A DNA stretch of 64,000 nt from Sphingomonas sp. PP-CE-3G-477. GTDB lineage: Bacteria > Pseudomonadota > Alphaproteobacteria > Sphingomonadales > Sphingomonadaceae. The notes beneath the pieces were generated by a model, which did no database searches, was not told where the DNA came from, and saw nothing but the letters and a program-made list of their open reading frames with translations. Location: contig NZ_QAOF01000003.1 of assembly GCF_003050745.1 (NCBI RefSeq), positions 186,001 to 250,000 of the forward strand. The letters are read 5' to 3'. Shown piece after piece: positions 27,892 to 37,102 of the stretch. Position numbers and translations under genes: made by a program. Position 1 is the first letter of the stretch, and each line of letters opens with the position of its first letter.

Positions 27892-28185
27892 CCGGCACGC
27901 CCATATCCAGGCCGCGCGTGCACCATGGCGTTCGACGTTCTTCGCCGCGGTACGCTTCGGCTGGCGGGATCGGGTCGATGTCCCTACCCGTTCACCCGCG
28001 ATCACGCTGAGGCACCTTCTCTGTCCTAAGTTGGTGGAAGTGTTGCATTTTTGGCGCATCCGTGACGGATTGTTACACCGACCTCATTGTCGACCCTTCG
28101 CTGATTGCGTTCCCAAAATGGTCTGAATAGTCTTCCGTTGTGGTGCACGTCCCGGGGAGGGCGGCACGCACGGGGGACATAATTG
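27892..28185. other. Gene-free stretch upstream of the autotransporter
   Basis: Locally AT-richer than its surroundings. No convincing ORF on either strand and no palindromic repeat. It presumably holds the promoter of the autotransporter gene, but I cannot pick -35 and -10 boxes with confidence. A GGGGGA ribosome binding site at about 28172-28177 serves the ATG at 28186. Confidence 0.4.
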
Positions 28186-31100
28186 ATGATATTCGCTTCC
28201 ACGCGTTCGATGCTTGGCCATGTTCGTTCGGGCCTGCTCGCGTCCACTGCTCTATTGGCCTCGGCCGCGCTGCCGACGATCGCTGCGGCGCAGGATCGAC
28301 CCACCGGCGCGGAATCGATCGGCTATGGCAGTTCGTTGAATCCGGCCGACCTCATCAATACGCCCAGCATCGTCATCTCGGCACCCGGTACGCCGACGAC
28401 CGCGCAGGATATCGCCGGCGGCGTGAACGGCGTTGGCCAGATGACGATCTCGACGGGTGGCGGCGGCATCGGTCTGTGCACGGGGACGCTGATCAATCCG
28501 CGCACCGTCATCTTCGCCGCCCATTGCGTGAACGAGAACAGCGCCGGCACGGGCGCACAGAACCCCTGGGGCTACGGCGCACAGGGCGGCGGCATTCCGA
28601 TCGCGTTCGGTTTCGCGCAGAACAACCGTCCGGCGCTGCTCGACTGGTTCCTGCCGACCACCGCGACCGGCGCGGCGAATACGCAGCAGTACAAGACCAA
28701 CACCGCCAACTTCCTCTATAACGTCAATCAGGTCGTCTATAACGCCGACTCGCTGAAGCTTGGGCTGGCGCAGAACTTTCTTCAGGCCGACGTCGCGATC
28801 GCGACGCTCGACACGCCCGCCGCCAACGTGCCGACCTGGGCATTGTTGCTGTCGGCGTTGCCCGCGCCTGCGACGATCAGCGAGACGACCGGCACCGGCT
28901 ATCACGTGACGATCACCGGCTATGGCCGCAACGGGCAGGGCGGCACGCTGACGGGCGACACCAACGGCGTCGATTACCGTCGCCGCATCGCCGAGAACAC
29001 GATCGGCATCCTCGGCTCGTTCGACGACCGCGACGCATTCCTGTTCGGGTCGACCAGCGGCCTGCCGCAGAACCTGTACCAGCTCGATTTCGACGATCCT
29101 CGCCGTGGTACCGCGGCGGCGAGCCCGTTCGACTTCAACCTGTTCAAGGATAACGCGCTTCCCAAGGAAGGCACGACCGCCGGCGGAGACTCGGGTGGTC
29201 CGCTGATCCTCGATCGCACCTTTGCCAAGCAGGTCGTGATCGGCGTTCTGTCGGGTGGCAGCCGCTTCTTCGCCGCGCAGCCGTTCGGCGCGTACGGCAC
29301 TGAGAGCTTCTATCAGCCGCTGTATCTGTTCTCCGACTATATCGCGGCGAACAATCCGTATCGGTATGCGCAGACCAAGGCGGGTGACGGGCAGTGGACC
29401 GATGCTGCGCACTGGGTGACCGCGCTCGATCCGAACTATCAGATCATCGTCGACGGCAAGCTGGTCAACGGCGTGCCGACCACGACCGGCGCAGGCATCG
29501 CCGGCGATGGCAACAAGTTCGGCCAGGTCTGTTTCCAGAGCGATTGCGTCGACGTGAAGACGGGCGTCGCGTCGGTCGACGGGGTTCCGGTGACGACGGG
29601 CACGGGCACGCCAGCCGTTGCGGCGGTCGTCAACACGGTTGCGGCACCCGGTGCGGCCGCCGAAGGCCTGATCCTCGAAACCGTCGCGCATTCGGGCAAG
29701 GGCAGCGCGACGCTGCTGGCGGGCGCGGACGATGTCGCGCAGGCGGCTGGCGATGCGGTGGCGCTTGCGGTGTTGTCGCCGACATTGGCGAACGGCTTGC
29801 CCGGCGCGACCAATTTCGTGCCGAACAACATCGATCCGGATCGCACGATCCAGCGTAGCGCGCGCTATTACGACGTGACGCTGTCGGCGGCCGGCACGAC
29901 CACGCTCGGTTCGTCGGTGACCGTCGACAAGTTCACCGTTGCGGGCAGCACGGCGAAGCTGGCGGTGACGTCGGCGGGGTCGCTGCGGAGCCTGATGACC
30001 ATCAATCAGGTCACGGGCGTCGTCCAGAACGACGGCGTCATCTCGACGCCGGGCGATTACTTCATGCTGTCGGGCATGCTGACCGGCTCGGGCCGGATCA
30101 ACACGCCGTTCTTCACCAGCGTCGCCGGCATGATCGCGCCCGGCACGACGGGGACGATCGGCACGCTGACGATCGGCGGCAACGGCGTGCTCGCCTCGGG
30201 CACCAACCTGCTGATCGATCTCGGGCCGAACGGTACGTCGGACAAGCTCGCCTTCGCCGCGACGACGTTCAACGCGGCGGGCGTGGCGACCAACGGCATC
30301 GCCAATCTCGGCGGTCGCGTCGGTTTCGCGCCGGCCACCGGTCAGACGATCCGGTACAACGACCTGTACACGATCGTGACCGCGCAGGGTGGCATCACCG
30401 GCAGCTTCGCCGCTGCGACGCCGCTCAGTGCGATCCTGACGCCGAGCTATGTCTATAGCGCCAACGCGGTGCAGGTCCGGATCCTCGCGGGTCAGTACCG
30501 GAACGTCGTGGCCGCGACGCCGGTGCAGTCGGCCTATGCCGGGCTGCTCGACCAGAACCGTTCGAACTATGCGGCGCTGAGCAACGTCTATGGTTCGCTC
30601 GACCTGCAGAACGCGGCGACGATCCGCTCGACGCTGGAGGGCCTCGCACCGCGGGCGGAAACGCTGAAGTCGAGCCTCGGCGTCGCGTCGATCGACACGA
30701 TGTCGCGCTTCTACCGGGATCATATCGCGCAGATCGATACGCGTGGCGGGCTCGGCGGTACGCTCGCGTTGATCGGCAAGCCGGTCCAGGTCGCCTCGCT
30801 GATGGCGAGCGACCTTCCCGGCGGGCAGGACACGATGAGCGACTCGAGCGGCACCGTGTTGCAGCAGGGTCGTCTGCCCGACGACATGAGCGGCTTCATC
30901 GCGGGTGGCTATGTCGACGGCAAGAGCCGGTCGATGCCGGGGACAAATCCGTTCGGCGGGCATGACAAGTTCGACGGCTATTTCGCGGCTGTGGGGCTTG
31001 AGAAGCAGGCTGGCGAGGGTGGCGTGATCGGCTTCTCGTTCTCGTACACCAACACCGACGGCACCACCGGCGGGATCGCGCAGCGCGCGAAGGGCGAGCT

Positions 31101-31710
31101 GTTCCAGGGCACGCTGTACGGCAAACTGGAGACCGCATCGGGGATCATCCTCGATACGCAGTTCAGCGCAGGCGCGTTCGTCGCCAAGACCGATCGCACC
31201 GTCGGCTTCGTCGGCACCAACTACCGCCTGCGTGGCACTGACAATGCGTTGACCGTCGTCAGCGAGGTCGGGCTCGGCAAGGCGTTCGACCTGTCGATGC
31301 TCAAGGTCGGCCCGCGCGTGTCGATGCGCGCCAGCCATATCGGCTTCGGCAAGTCGATCGAGAATGGCGGCGGACCGGCTTTGTTCGTCGATCGCGACAG
31401 CTTCGACAGCCTGCAGGGTCGCGCCGGGCTGGTGCTCGGCGGCAGTGGTTCGTTCCGGCCTTATGCCGCCGCGAACTACGTCCACGACTTCCAGTCGACG
31501 CCGGGCGTGTTCGGTGCGAACTTCGTCGGTGGGATCGGTCCGAACGCGCTGTTCGGGTTGGCCGGGCAGGACAAGAACTGGGGCGAGATCAGCGCCGGGC
31601 TGACGCTGGTCGGCGACAGCGTCGACATCTCGGTCGGTGCGGACACCACCGTCGAGCGCAAGGACGTGTCGAACCAGTCGTACAAGGGCTCGATCAAGAT
31701 CCGCTTCTGA
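28186..31710 (+). CDS. Autotransporter with trypsin-like serine protease passenger
   Basis: A 1174-aa type V secretion protein. A signal peptide spans about 1-35 (ending TIAAAQ). The passenger begins with a chymotrypsin-fold protease whose triad is intact: His113 in IFAAHC, Asp202 in QADVAIA, Ser336 in AGGDSGGP. A repetitive Ala/Gly/Thr beta-helix follows at about 430-800. The last 270 or so residues form the autotransporter barrel, ending in the outer-membrane signature IKIRF. A GGGGGA ribosome binding site supports the ATG at 28186, with a TTG just before. An intrinsic terminator follows. Such proteins may release the protease or display it; the substrate is unknown. Confidence 0.93.
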   Translation: MIFASTRSMLGHVRSGLLASTALLASAALPTIAAAQDRPTGAESIGYGSSLNPADLINTPSIVISAPGTPTTAQDIAGGVNGVGQMTISTGGGGIGLCTGTLINPRTVIFAAHCVNENSAGTGAQNPWGYGAQGGGIPIAFGFAQNNRPALLDWFLPTTATGAANTQQYKTNTANFLYNVNQVVYNADSLKLGLAQNFLQADVAIATLDTPAANVPTWALLLSALPAPATISETTGTGYHVTITGYGRNGQGGTLTGDTNGVDYRRRIAENTIGILGSFDDRDAFLFGSTSGLPQNLYQLDFDDPRRGTAAASPFDFNLFKDNALPKEGTTAGGDSGGPLILDRTFAKQVVIGVLSGGSRFFAAQPFGAYGTESFYQPLYLFSDYIAANNPYRYAQTKAGDGQWTDAAHWVTALDPNYQIIVDGKLVNGVPTTTGAGIAGDGNKFGQVCFQSDCVDVKTGVASVDGVPVTTGTGTPAVAAVVNTVAAPGAAAEGLILETVAHSGKGSATLLAGADDVAQAAGDAVALAVLSPTLANGLPGATNFVPNNIDPDRTIQRSARYYDVTLSAAGTTTLGSSVTVDKFTVAGSTAKLAVTSAGSLRSLMTINQVTGVVQNDGVISTPGDYFMLSGMLTGSGRINTPFFTSVAGMIAPGTTGTIGTLTIGGNGVLASGTNLLIDLGPNGTSDKLAFAATTFNAAGVATNGIANLGGRVGFAPATGQTIRYNDLYTIVTAQGGITGSFAAATPLSAILTPSYVYSANAVQVRILAGQYRNVVAATPVQSAYAGLLDQNRSNYAALSNVYGSLDLQNAATIRSTLEGLAPRAETLKSSLGVASIDTMSRFYRDHIAQIDTRGGLGGTLALIGKPVQVASLMASDLPGGQDTMSDSSGTVLQQGRLPDDMSGFIAGGYVDGKSRSMPGTNPFGGHDKFDGYFAAVGLEKQAGEGGVIGFSFSYTNTDGTTGGIAQRAKGELFQGTLYGKLETASGIILDTQFSAGAFVAKTDRTVGFVGTNYRLRGTDNALTVVSEVGLGKAFDLSMLKVGPRVSMRASHIGFGKSIENGGGPALFVDRDSFDSLQGRAGLVLGGSGSFRPYAAANYVHDFQSTPGVFGANFVGGIGPNALFGLAGQDKNWGEISAGLTLVGDSVDISVGADTTVERKDVSNQSYKGSIKIRF

Positions 31711-31744
31711 TCGGGAGCAGTTCCAGATCGTTGGAATGGCGAAA

Positions 31745-31775
31745 GGGTCATCCGCTCATGCGGGTGGCCCTTTTT
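31745..31775 (+). terminator. Intrinsic terminator of the autotransporter gene
   Basis: GGGTCATCCGC pairs with GCGGGTGGCCC (two G-T pairs) over a TCAT loop, followed by five T residues; 34 nt after the stop codon. Confidence 0.85.
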
Positions 31776-31842
31776 CGTATTCGCGGCCGAGCCTGCTGGA
31801 GATCCGGGGAACCGGGCGCTTCTAGGGCGTGGCCATCCCTAA

Positions 31843-31935
31843 GTCCGTCATCCTAACGAAAGTCAGGATCCAGAGCCACAATGGACGGTCCTCCGTTACC
31901 CTGGATCCTAACTTTCGTCAGGATGACGGAGGGGG
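31843..31935. repeat. Twin palindromic repeat, family F variant
   Basis: CCGTCATCCTAACGAAAGTCAGGATCCAG and the inverted CTGGATCCTAACTTTCGTCAGGATGACGG about 30 nt apart. The hairpin core is diverged (CTAACGAAAGTCAGG), but the ends match family F. Confidence 0.8.
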
Positions 31936-31945
31936 AAGCGCGCGT

Positions 31946-32037
31946 GGACGACCTATCGTACCGCGTCGCTAGCGATGGCCGGGCTGCCGTCGGACCAGGT
32001 CGACTGGGTAGTGCCACATCAGGCTAACGCGCGCACC
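31946..32037 (+). pseudogene. Remnant of a FabH-like 3-oxoacyl-ACP synthase III
   Basis: About 30 codons in one frame read TYRTASLAMAGLPSDQV and then DWVVPHQANAR. The segment matches the C-terminal part of FabH around the catalytic histidine motif (D-W-V-V-P-H-Q-A-N). The upstream part of any such gene is absent, replaced by a palindromic repeat. Downstream the frame continues into unrelated sequence and the second catalytic Asn region is missing. This is a relic fragment with no function expected. Support is a single strong motif. Confidence 0.6.
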
Positions 32038-32097
32038 GCGAACGTCCGCCGTCCAAAACTCAACATGCAAAACGCGCAATTGACTGCCTAAGCAATG

Positions 32098-32111
32098 GTT
32101 GCCATGGCAAC
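32098..32111. promoter_or_regulatory. Palindrome overlapping the marR translation start region, probable MarR operator
   Basis: Perfect 14-bp palindrome GTTGCCATGGCAAC ending 3 nt before the ATG of the MarR gene, 12 nt downstream of a TTGACT that could be a -35 box (32080-32085). Binding here would block transcription of the regulator and its efflux operon. Confidence 0.55.
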
Positions 32112-32114
32112 GAT

Positions 32115-32585
32115 ATGACGTTCTACACCAAATCGGAATTCGGGCCGGACTGTTCGCTCGGCTACCTCGCGCGGCGGATCCATCAGATCGGGCAGAGCCT
32201 GATCGAGCCGGTGTTCGCGGCGGAGAACATGTCGGGCACGCAATGGTCCGCGCTGATGTCGATCATGGCCGGTCGCGCGGCGACGTGTGCCGACCTCGCG
32301 CGCGATATTTCGCACGACAAGGGTGCGACGACGCGGCTGGTCGACGCGATGGAGCAGAGCGGCTGGGTCACGCGGTCGCGCGCGAGCGACGACCGGCGGG
32401 TGCTCAATCTCGAGCTGACGCCCGACGGCGAGGCGGTCGCGATCCGGTGTCGCGATAGGATCATCGAATACTGGAACACCCTGCTGACGGGCTGGGACCG
32501 CGCCGAGATCGAGAAGCTGATCGAGCTGATGCAGAAACTCCGCACGACGCTGGACGACGCTCTGACCGAAGGACGCCGCGCATGA
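32115..32585 (+). CDS. MarR family transcriptional regulator of an efflux operon
   Basis: A 156-aa MarR repressor. The winged helix includes SGTQWSALMSIMAGRAATCADLARDI, the recognition helix GATTRLVDAMEQSGWV and the wing RSRASDDRRVLNLELT. It is the first gene of a four-gene co-directional set encoding an outer-membrane factor, a membrane fusion protein and a DHA2 permease, which it most likely controls. Its stop overlaps the next gene by ATGA. There is no visible Shine-Dalgarno sequence; the palindrome occupies that place. Confidence 0.9.
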   Translation: MTFYTKSEFGPDCSLGYLARRIHQIGQSLIEPVFAAENMSGTQWSALMSIMAGRAATCADLARDISHDKGATTRLVDAMEQSGWVTRSRASDDRRVLNLELTPDGEAVAIRCRDRIIEYWNTLLTGWDRAEIEKLIELMQKLRTTLDDALTEGRRA

Positions 32586-33991
32586 AGATTGGCACTGCCC
32601 TGGCCCCGATCACGGTGGCGGGGCTGCTCGCGGGATGCGCGATCCCGGCGTCGAAGACCGTCGTGGAGCCGGTATCGGCCAATGCGTTGGGGCTGGCTCC
32701 GGACGCCGCGCCGGTGATCGCGTCCGACTGGTGGCGGTCGTTCGGCGATCCGCAGCTTGATCGGCTGGTGCGCGATGCGGTCGCGGGCAGCCCGTCGCTC
32801 GACGCGGCGCTGGCACGGGTCGCGCAGGCGCAGGCGGTGTTGTCGACGCGGCGTGCGGACAATGGCCCCGACGTGACGCTCGATGCGCAGGAGCAACTCG
32901 CGCGGCTAAGCGGTCGCTATACGATCCCGCCGCCCTATGCCGGGTCGACGCGGTTCGTCGGGTCGACCGCAGCGAACCTCAGCTGGAACCTCGATCTGTT
33001 CGGGCGTCAGAAGGCCGCGATCGAGGGCGCGCGGGCGTCGGTGCGCGCGGCTTCGCTCGATGTCGCAGCGGCACGGATGGCGCTGTCGGGGGCGGTCGTG
33101 CAGACCTATATCGATCTCGAACGCGCCGAGGCGCAGGCGGGTATTGCGCAGCGTACGATCGCGACGCGGCAGAATTCGCTGAAACTGGTGAACGTGCGGA
33201 TCCGCAACAACCTGGCGAGCAAGCTCGACGCGCAGGCCGCGACGACTCTGCTGGCGCAGGCGCGGCAGGCGTTGCTGCGTGCGCAGGCGGCGCAGGTGCT
33301 CGCGAAGAACGCACTGGCGGCGCTGGCCGGGCGTGGTGCGGATTATCCGGCGACGATCGGTGCGACCGCGTTGCGGCTCGATGCGGCGCTGCCGTTGCCG
33401 AAGACCGTGCCGGCCGACCTGCTCGCGCGGCGTGCCGATATCGCAGCGGCGCAGGCGCGGATCGAGGCTGCGGCCGCCGGGCGTCAGGTTGCGCGGAAAG
33501 CGTTCTATCCGAACGTCAATCTGGCGGCGCTCGCGGGATTCCAGGCGGTCGGGCTCGGCAATCTGTTCTCGCTCGATGCGGGCACGGTAGGCGTCGGGCC
33601 GGCGGTCCATCTGCCGATCTTCGACAATGGCCGGTTGAAGGCGGACCTCGCGGGCGCGACCGCCGCGCTCGATCTGGCGACCGCGGATTATAACGACCGG
33701 GTGATCGGCGCGGTGCGCGAGGCGGGCGACGCGGTTGCGCGGATCGGGGCACTTGACGCCGACCGTCAGCGGCAGCGCGAGGTGGTGCGCGGCTATGCCG
33801 AGACCGGGCGGCTGAACGCGATCCGCGTGTCGAGCGGCCTCGATAGCCGGCTCGATCTGGTCGACAACGACGTCCGCACGCTGGCCGCCGAACAGGCCGA
33901 TGCCGACCTCGCCGCCGATGCCGCGCAACAGCGCGTGCAGCTCGTGCTGGCGCTGGGTGGTGGTTATGATTTTCAGGGGATGATGCGATGA
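32582..33991 (+). CDS. Outer-membrane efflux lipoprotein (OprM/NodT family)
   Basis: A 469-aa TolC-like outer-membrane factor. The lipoprotein signal ends in LLAGC with Cys19 as the acylated residue. Two OEP repeats are visible, each with long Ala/Arg/Gln-rich coiled coils that build the periplasmic tunnel. PANLSWNLDLFGRQ-like and ADLAGATAALD segments are typical. It would complete the tripartite pump with the two following genes. It overlaps the MarR stop and the start of the fusion protein by ATGA. Confidence 0.91.
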   Translation: MKIGTALAPITVAGLLAGCAIPASKTVVEPVSANALGLAPDAAPVIASDWWRSFGDPQLDRLVRDAVAGSPSLDAALARVAQAQAVLSTRRADNGPDVTLDAQEQLARLSGRYTIPPPYAGSTRFVGSTAANLSWNLDLFGRQKAAIEGARASVRAASLDVAAARMALSGAVVQTYIDLERAEAQAGIAQRTIATRQNSLKLVNVRIRNNLASKLDAQAATTLLAQARQALLRAQAAQVLAKNALAALAGRGADYPATIGATALRLDAALPLPKTVPADLLARRADIAAAQARIEAAAAGRQVARKAFYPNVNLAALAGFQAVGLGNLFSLDAGTVGVGPAVHLPIFDNGRLKADLAGATAALDLATADYNDRVIGAVREAGDAVARIGALDADRQRQREVVRGYAETGRLNAIRVSSGLDSRLDLVDNDVRTLAAEQADADLAADAAQQRVQLVLALGGGYDFQGMMR

Positions 33992-35151
33992 CCGATACGC
34001 AAACGCCGGCGCCCGCCGCGGCTCCGACGGGCAATCCGCGCGCACGCAAGCGCGCGCTGACGATCCTCGGCGTGGTCGTCGTGATCGGTGCGATCGTGTG
34101 GGCGGTGTTCCACTTCCTGCTGGCGGCGCCCGAGCAGGAGACCGACGATGCCTATGTCGCGGGCGACGTGGTGGCGATCACCGCGCGCGATCCGGGACAG
34201 GTGACCGCGATCCATGCCGACAACACGCAGGTCGTGAAGGCGGGCCAGCCGCTGATCGACCTCGACGCCGCGACCTCCGATGTCGGTGTGGCATCGGCGG
34301 AGGCGGAACTCGCACGGGCGGTGCGGGCGACGCGGTCGGACTTCTCGAAGGTGAACGAGACCGGGGCCGCAGTCGTGCAGGCGGAGGCCGAACTGGCGCG
34401 CGCGCGGAACGATCTCGCGCGCCGTCGTGGTGCGGCCGCCGAGGGCGCGATCTCGGGCGAGGAGCTGAGCCATGCCGCGGACCAGGTGAAGGTCGCGAGC
34501 GCGACGCTGCAACTCGCGCGGAGCCAGCAGGCGCAGTCGCGCAACGGCGTGGTCGGCACCACGGTGTCGAACAATCCGGCAGTGCTGGCGGCGATCGCGG
34601 CCTATCGTCGCGCGGCGATAACGCGGAGCCACATGCACGTCGTCGCGCCGATCGATGGTGTGGTCGCGCAGCGTACGGTGCAGCTTGGGCAGCAGGTTTC
34701 GGCGGGGCTACCGCTGATGGCGGTGGTCCCGCTCGACCGGGTGTGGGTCGATGCGAACTTCCGCGAGACGCAGTTGCGCGATCTGCGGATCGGGCAGGCG
34801 GCGACGGTGACGGCGGACATGTACGGGGATGACCTGGTGTATCATGGCCATGTCGTCGGGTTGGGCGCGGGTAGCGGGAATGCGTTCGCGCTGCTGCCGC
34901 CGCAGAACGCGAGCGGGAACTGGATCAAGATCACGCAGCGCGTGCCGGTGCGGATCGCGCTCGACAAGGGTGAGCTGCGGCGCAATCCGTTGCGGGTCGG
35001 GCTGTCGGTGAACGCGATCGTCGATACCGCCGACAAGTCGGGGACGATGGTCGGACGGCCCGCGGTGGCGGCGTACAAGGGGCTGGCGACCGGGCAGGGG
35101 GATGCCGCGGTCGATGCGAAGATCCGCCAGATCATCGCGGCTAACCGGTGA
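33988..35151 (+). CDS. EmrA-like membrane fusion protein (HlyD family)
   Basis: A 387-aa periplasmic adaptor. A single transmembrane helix lies at about 23-46 (LTILGVVVVIGAIVWAVFHF), followed by the signature ETDDAYVAGDVVAITARDPGQV, an alpha-hairpin of about 100 residues and the second lipoyl half VVAPIDGVVAQRTVQLGQQV. It links the inner-membrane DHA2 permease to the outer-membrane factor. A twin repeat block of about 270 nt separates it from the permease gene. Confidence 0.92.
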   Translation: MTDTQTPAPAAAPTGNPRARKRALTILGVVVVIGAIVWAVFHFLLAAPEQETDDAYVAGDVVAITARDPGQVTAIHADNTQVVKAGQPLIDLDAATSDVGVASAEAELARAVRATRSDFSKVNETGAAVVQAEAELARARNDLARRRGAAAEGAISGEELSHAADQVKVASATLQLARSQQAQSRNGVVGTTVSNNPAVLAAIAAYRRAAITRSHMHVVAPIDGVVAQRTVQLGQQVSAGLPLMAVVPLDRVWVDANFRETQLRDLRIGQAATVTADMYGDDLVYHGHVVGLGAGSGNAFALLPPQNASGNWIKITQRVPVRIALDKGELRRNPLRVGLSVNAIVDTADKSGTMVGRPAVAAYKGLATGQGDAAVDAKIRQIIAANR

Positions 35152-35195
35152 TGATTTTGCGGTGGCCATTACTCCGGTGCGGTCCTGTTCTCCTT

Positions 35196-35248
35196 GTTCT
35201 CCCGCGAAGGCGGGAGCCCAGTCTGGGTCCCCGCCTTCGCGGGGAAAC
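35196..35248. repeat. Palindromic repeat, family A
   Basis: A 53-bp copy, almost identical to that at 802, in the emrA-emrB gap and adjoining a family B pair. Confidence 0.85.
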
Positions 35249-35278
35249 AGGGAACGGGCCGTCTGCTTTGTTGGGGCC

Positions 35279-35385
35279 ACCCCCCCGGCGGAGGCCGGGG
35301 CCCAGTTGGAGAGGTGGTCGTAACGGCGTGCTGCCTTCCGTTAGGCTCGTCCCCCAACTGGGCCCCGGCCTTCGCCGGGGTGGGG
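35279..35385. repeat. Twin palindromic repeat, family B
   Basis: CCCCCCGGCGGAGGCCGGGG plus CCCAGTTGG and the inverted partner ending CTTCGCCGGGGTGG; the linker is about 40 nt. Lies within an efflux operon, so the mRNA would carry large hairpins between emrA and emrB. Confidence 0.85.
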
Positions 35386-35425
35386 GCTTGGTCGAGGCTC
35401 ATCGGTCCGAACGGAGTGCCACCTG

Positions 35426-36970
35426 ATGGCAGCCCCCTCCGGCGCCGGTCCCGCCCCGCTCGTCGGCGGCTCGCTCGCGCTCACCGCATTCGCGCTCGCG
35501 CTCGGCACCTTCATGCAGGTGCTCGACACGACGATCGCCAACGTGTCGCTCCCCACCATCGCCGGCAATCTCGGCGTCTCAAGCGACAACTCCACCTGGA
35601 TCGTCACCGCGTTTGCGGTCGCCAACGGGGTCGCGGTGCCGCTGACCGGCTGGCTGATGGGCCGGTTCGGCGTGGTGCGGACGTTCTGCGTGTCCGTGTT
35701 CCTGTTCACGATCGCGTCGTTCCTGTGCGGGATCGCGTGGGACCTGCCCTCGCTGATCGGCTTCCGCATTCTCCAGGGCGCGGTATCCGGACCGATGATC
35801 CCCGGCAGCCAGGCGCTGCTGATCGCGATCTTCCCCGTCCACAAGCGCTCTACCGCGCTCGGCATCTGGTCGATGACGACCTTGGTCGCGCCGATCATGG
35901 GACCGATCCTCGGCGGCTACATCTCCGACAATTATCACTGGAGCTGGATTTTCCTGATCAACGTGCCGTTCGGGATGTTCTGCGCGTTCGTGTGCTGGAA
36001 CAAGCTCGGCAAGCGCGACACGCCGACGCGGAAGCTGCCGATCGATCAGGTCGGGCTGATCCTGCTGGTGATCTGGGTCGGTGCGCTGCAGATCGTGCTC
36101 GATCTCGGCAAGAACGACGACTGGTTCGCCGCGGACCGGATCGTCATCGCCGCGGTGGTCGCCGCGATCGGCTTTGTCGGCTGGATCATCTGGGAGCTGA
36201 CCGACGCCAACCCGGCGGTGAACCTGTCGCTGTTCAAGAGCCGCAACTTCACGATCGGCACGATCGCCTTCTGTCTCGGCTATGCGGTGTTCTTCGCCAA
36301 CACGCTGCTGCTGCCGCTGTGGTTGCAGACGCAGCTCGGCTACACCGCGACCTGGGCGGGGCTGGTCGCCGCACCATCGGGCGCGGTGGCCGTGATCCTG
36401 ACGCCGTTCGTCGCGCGGCTGAGCGGCAAGATCGACGCGCGCATCCTCGCCACGGTGGCGTTCGCGTCGTTCGGCTACTCCTATTACCTCCGCTCGGGCT
36501 ACACGACGGGTGCGAGCTTCTACGACCTGATGCTGCCGCTGATGGTGCAGGGGATCGCGATGAGCACGTTCTTCCTCGCGATGCTGACGATCTCGCTCGA
36601 CCGTATCCCGGCGGAGCGGCTGCCGTCGGCGACGGGGATCTCGAACTTCGCGCGCATCACCTCGGGCAGCTTCGCCGCGTCGATCATCACGACCGCCTGG
36701 GATCGTCGTGAGACGCTGCATCAGAGCCGGTTGTCGGAAGCGATCGGCACCGGTTCGCCGTACCAGATGGCGCAGGGTGCGCTGACTCGGATGGGGCTGA
36801 CCGACGTGCAGGCGGCGGGCGCGATCACGCGGCAGATGGTGGCGCAGGCGTATCTGCTCGCGTCGACCGACCTGTTCCGCGTCTCGGCCTGGCTGTGCCT
36901 CGCGATGGTCATCATCGTCTGGTTCACGCGACGCGCCAGTCCGCCGCAGGGACCGATCGCGGCGGATTGA
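35426..36970 (+). CDS. EmrB/QacA-type multidrug MFS permease (DHA2, 14 TM)
   Basis: A 514-aa drug:H+ antiporter. It has about 14 hydrophobic helices and the DHA2 motifs: LDTTIANVSLPTIAGNLG in TM1, WIVTAFAVANGVAVPLTGWL, motif A-like GRFGVVRTF and motif C-like LVAPIMGPILGGYI. The starting ATG at 35426 follows GGAG at 11 nt. With the MarR regulator, outer-membrane factor and EmrA it forms a complete efflux system; the exported compounds are unknown. Confidence 0.93.
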   Translation: MAAPSGAGPAPLVGGSLALTAFALALGTFMQVLDTTIANVSLPTIAGNLGVSSDNSTWIVTAFAVANGVAVPLTGWLMGRFGVVRTFCVSVFLFTIASFLCGIAWDLPSLIGFRILQGAVSGPMIPGSQALLIAIFPVHKRSTALGIWSMTTLVAPIMGPILGGYISDNYHWSWIFLINVPFGMFCAFVCWNKLGKRDTPTRKLPIDQVGLILLVIWVGALQIVLDLGKNDDWFAADRIVIAAVVAAIGFVGWIIWELTDANPAVNLSLFKSRNFTIGTIAFCLGYAVFFANTLLLPLWLQTQLGYTATWAGLVAAPSGAVAVILTPFVARLSGKIDARILATVAFASFGYSYYLRSGYTTGASFYDLMLPLMVQGIAMSTFFLAMLTISLDRIPAERLPSATGISNFARITSGSFAASIITTAWDRRETLHQSRLSEAIGTGSPYQMAQGALTRMGLTDVQAAGAITRQMVAQAYLLASTDLFRVSAWLCLAMVIIVWFTRRASPPQGPIAAD

Positions 36971-37102
36971 TCGGTCGCTTGTCGTTTTCTTACGACCGGC
37001 AGGCGGTCGTACGATTTCTCGCCATTAGAAACGTTATCGCAACCACTTGGCCCCTAACGCTGCATTTACCAGATACGAAATGCCTGTGGGGGGCCAGATA
37101 CC

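Noticed and set aside
28252..31485. A 1077-codon open frame antisense to the autotransporter
   Set aside because: Its sequence is Arg/Asp/Ala-rich with no recognisable domain, and it mirrors the codon bias of the real gene on the plus strand, which has a signal peptide, catalytic triad and barrel. High-GC genes leave such open antisense frames.
31711..32114. A complete gene between the autotransporter and marR
   Set aside because: Only a terminator, a repeat and a FabH-like fragment are visible; no frame with start, stop and domain.
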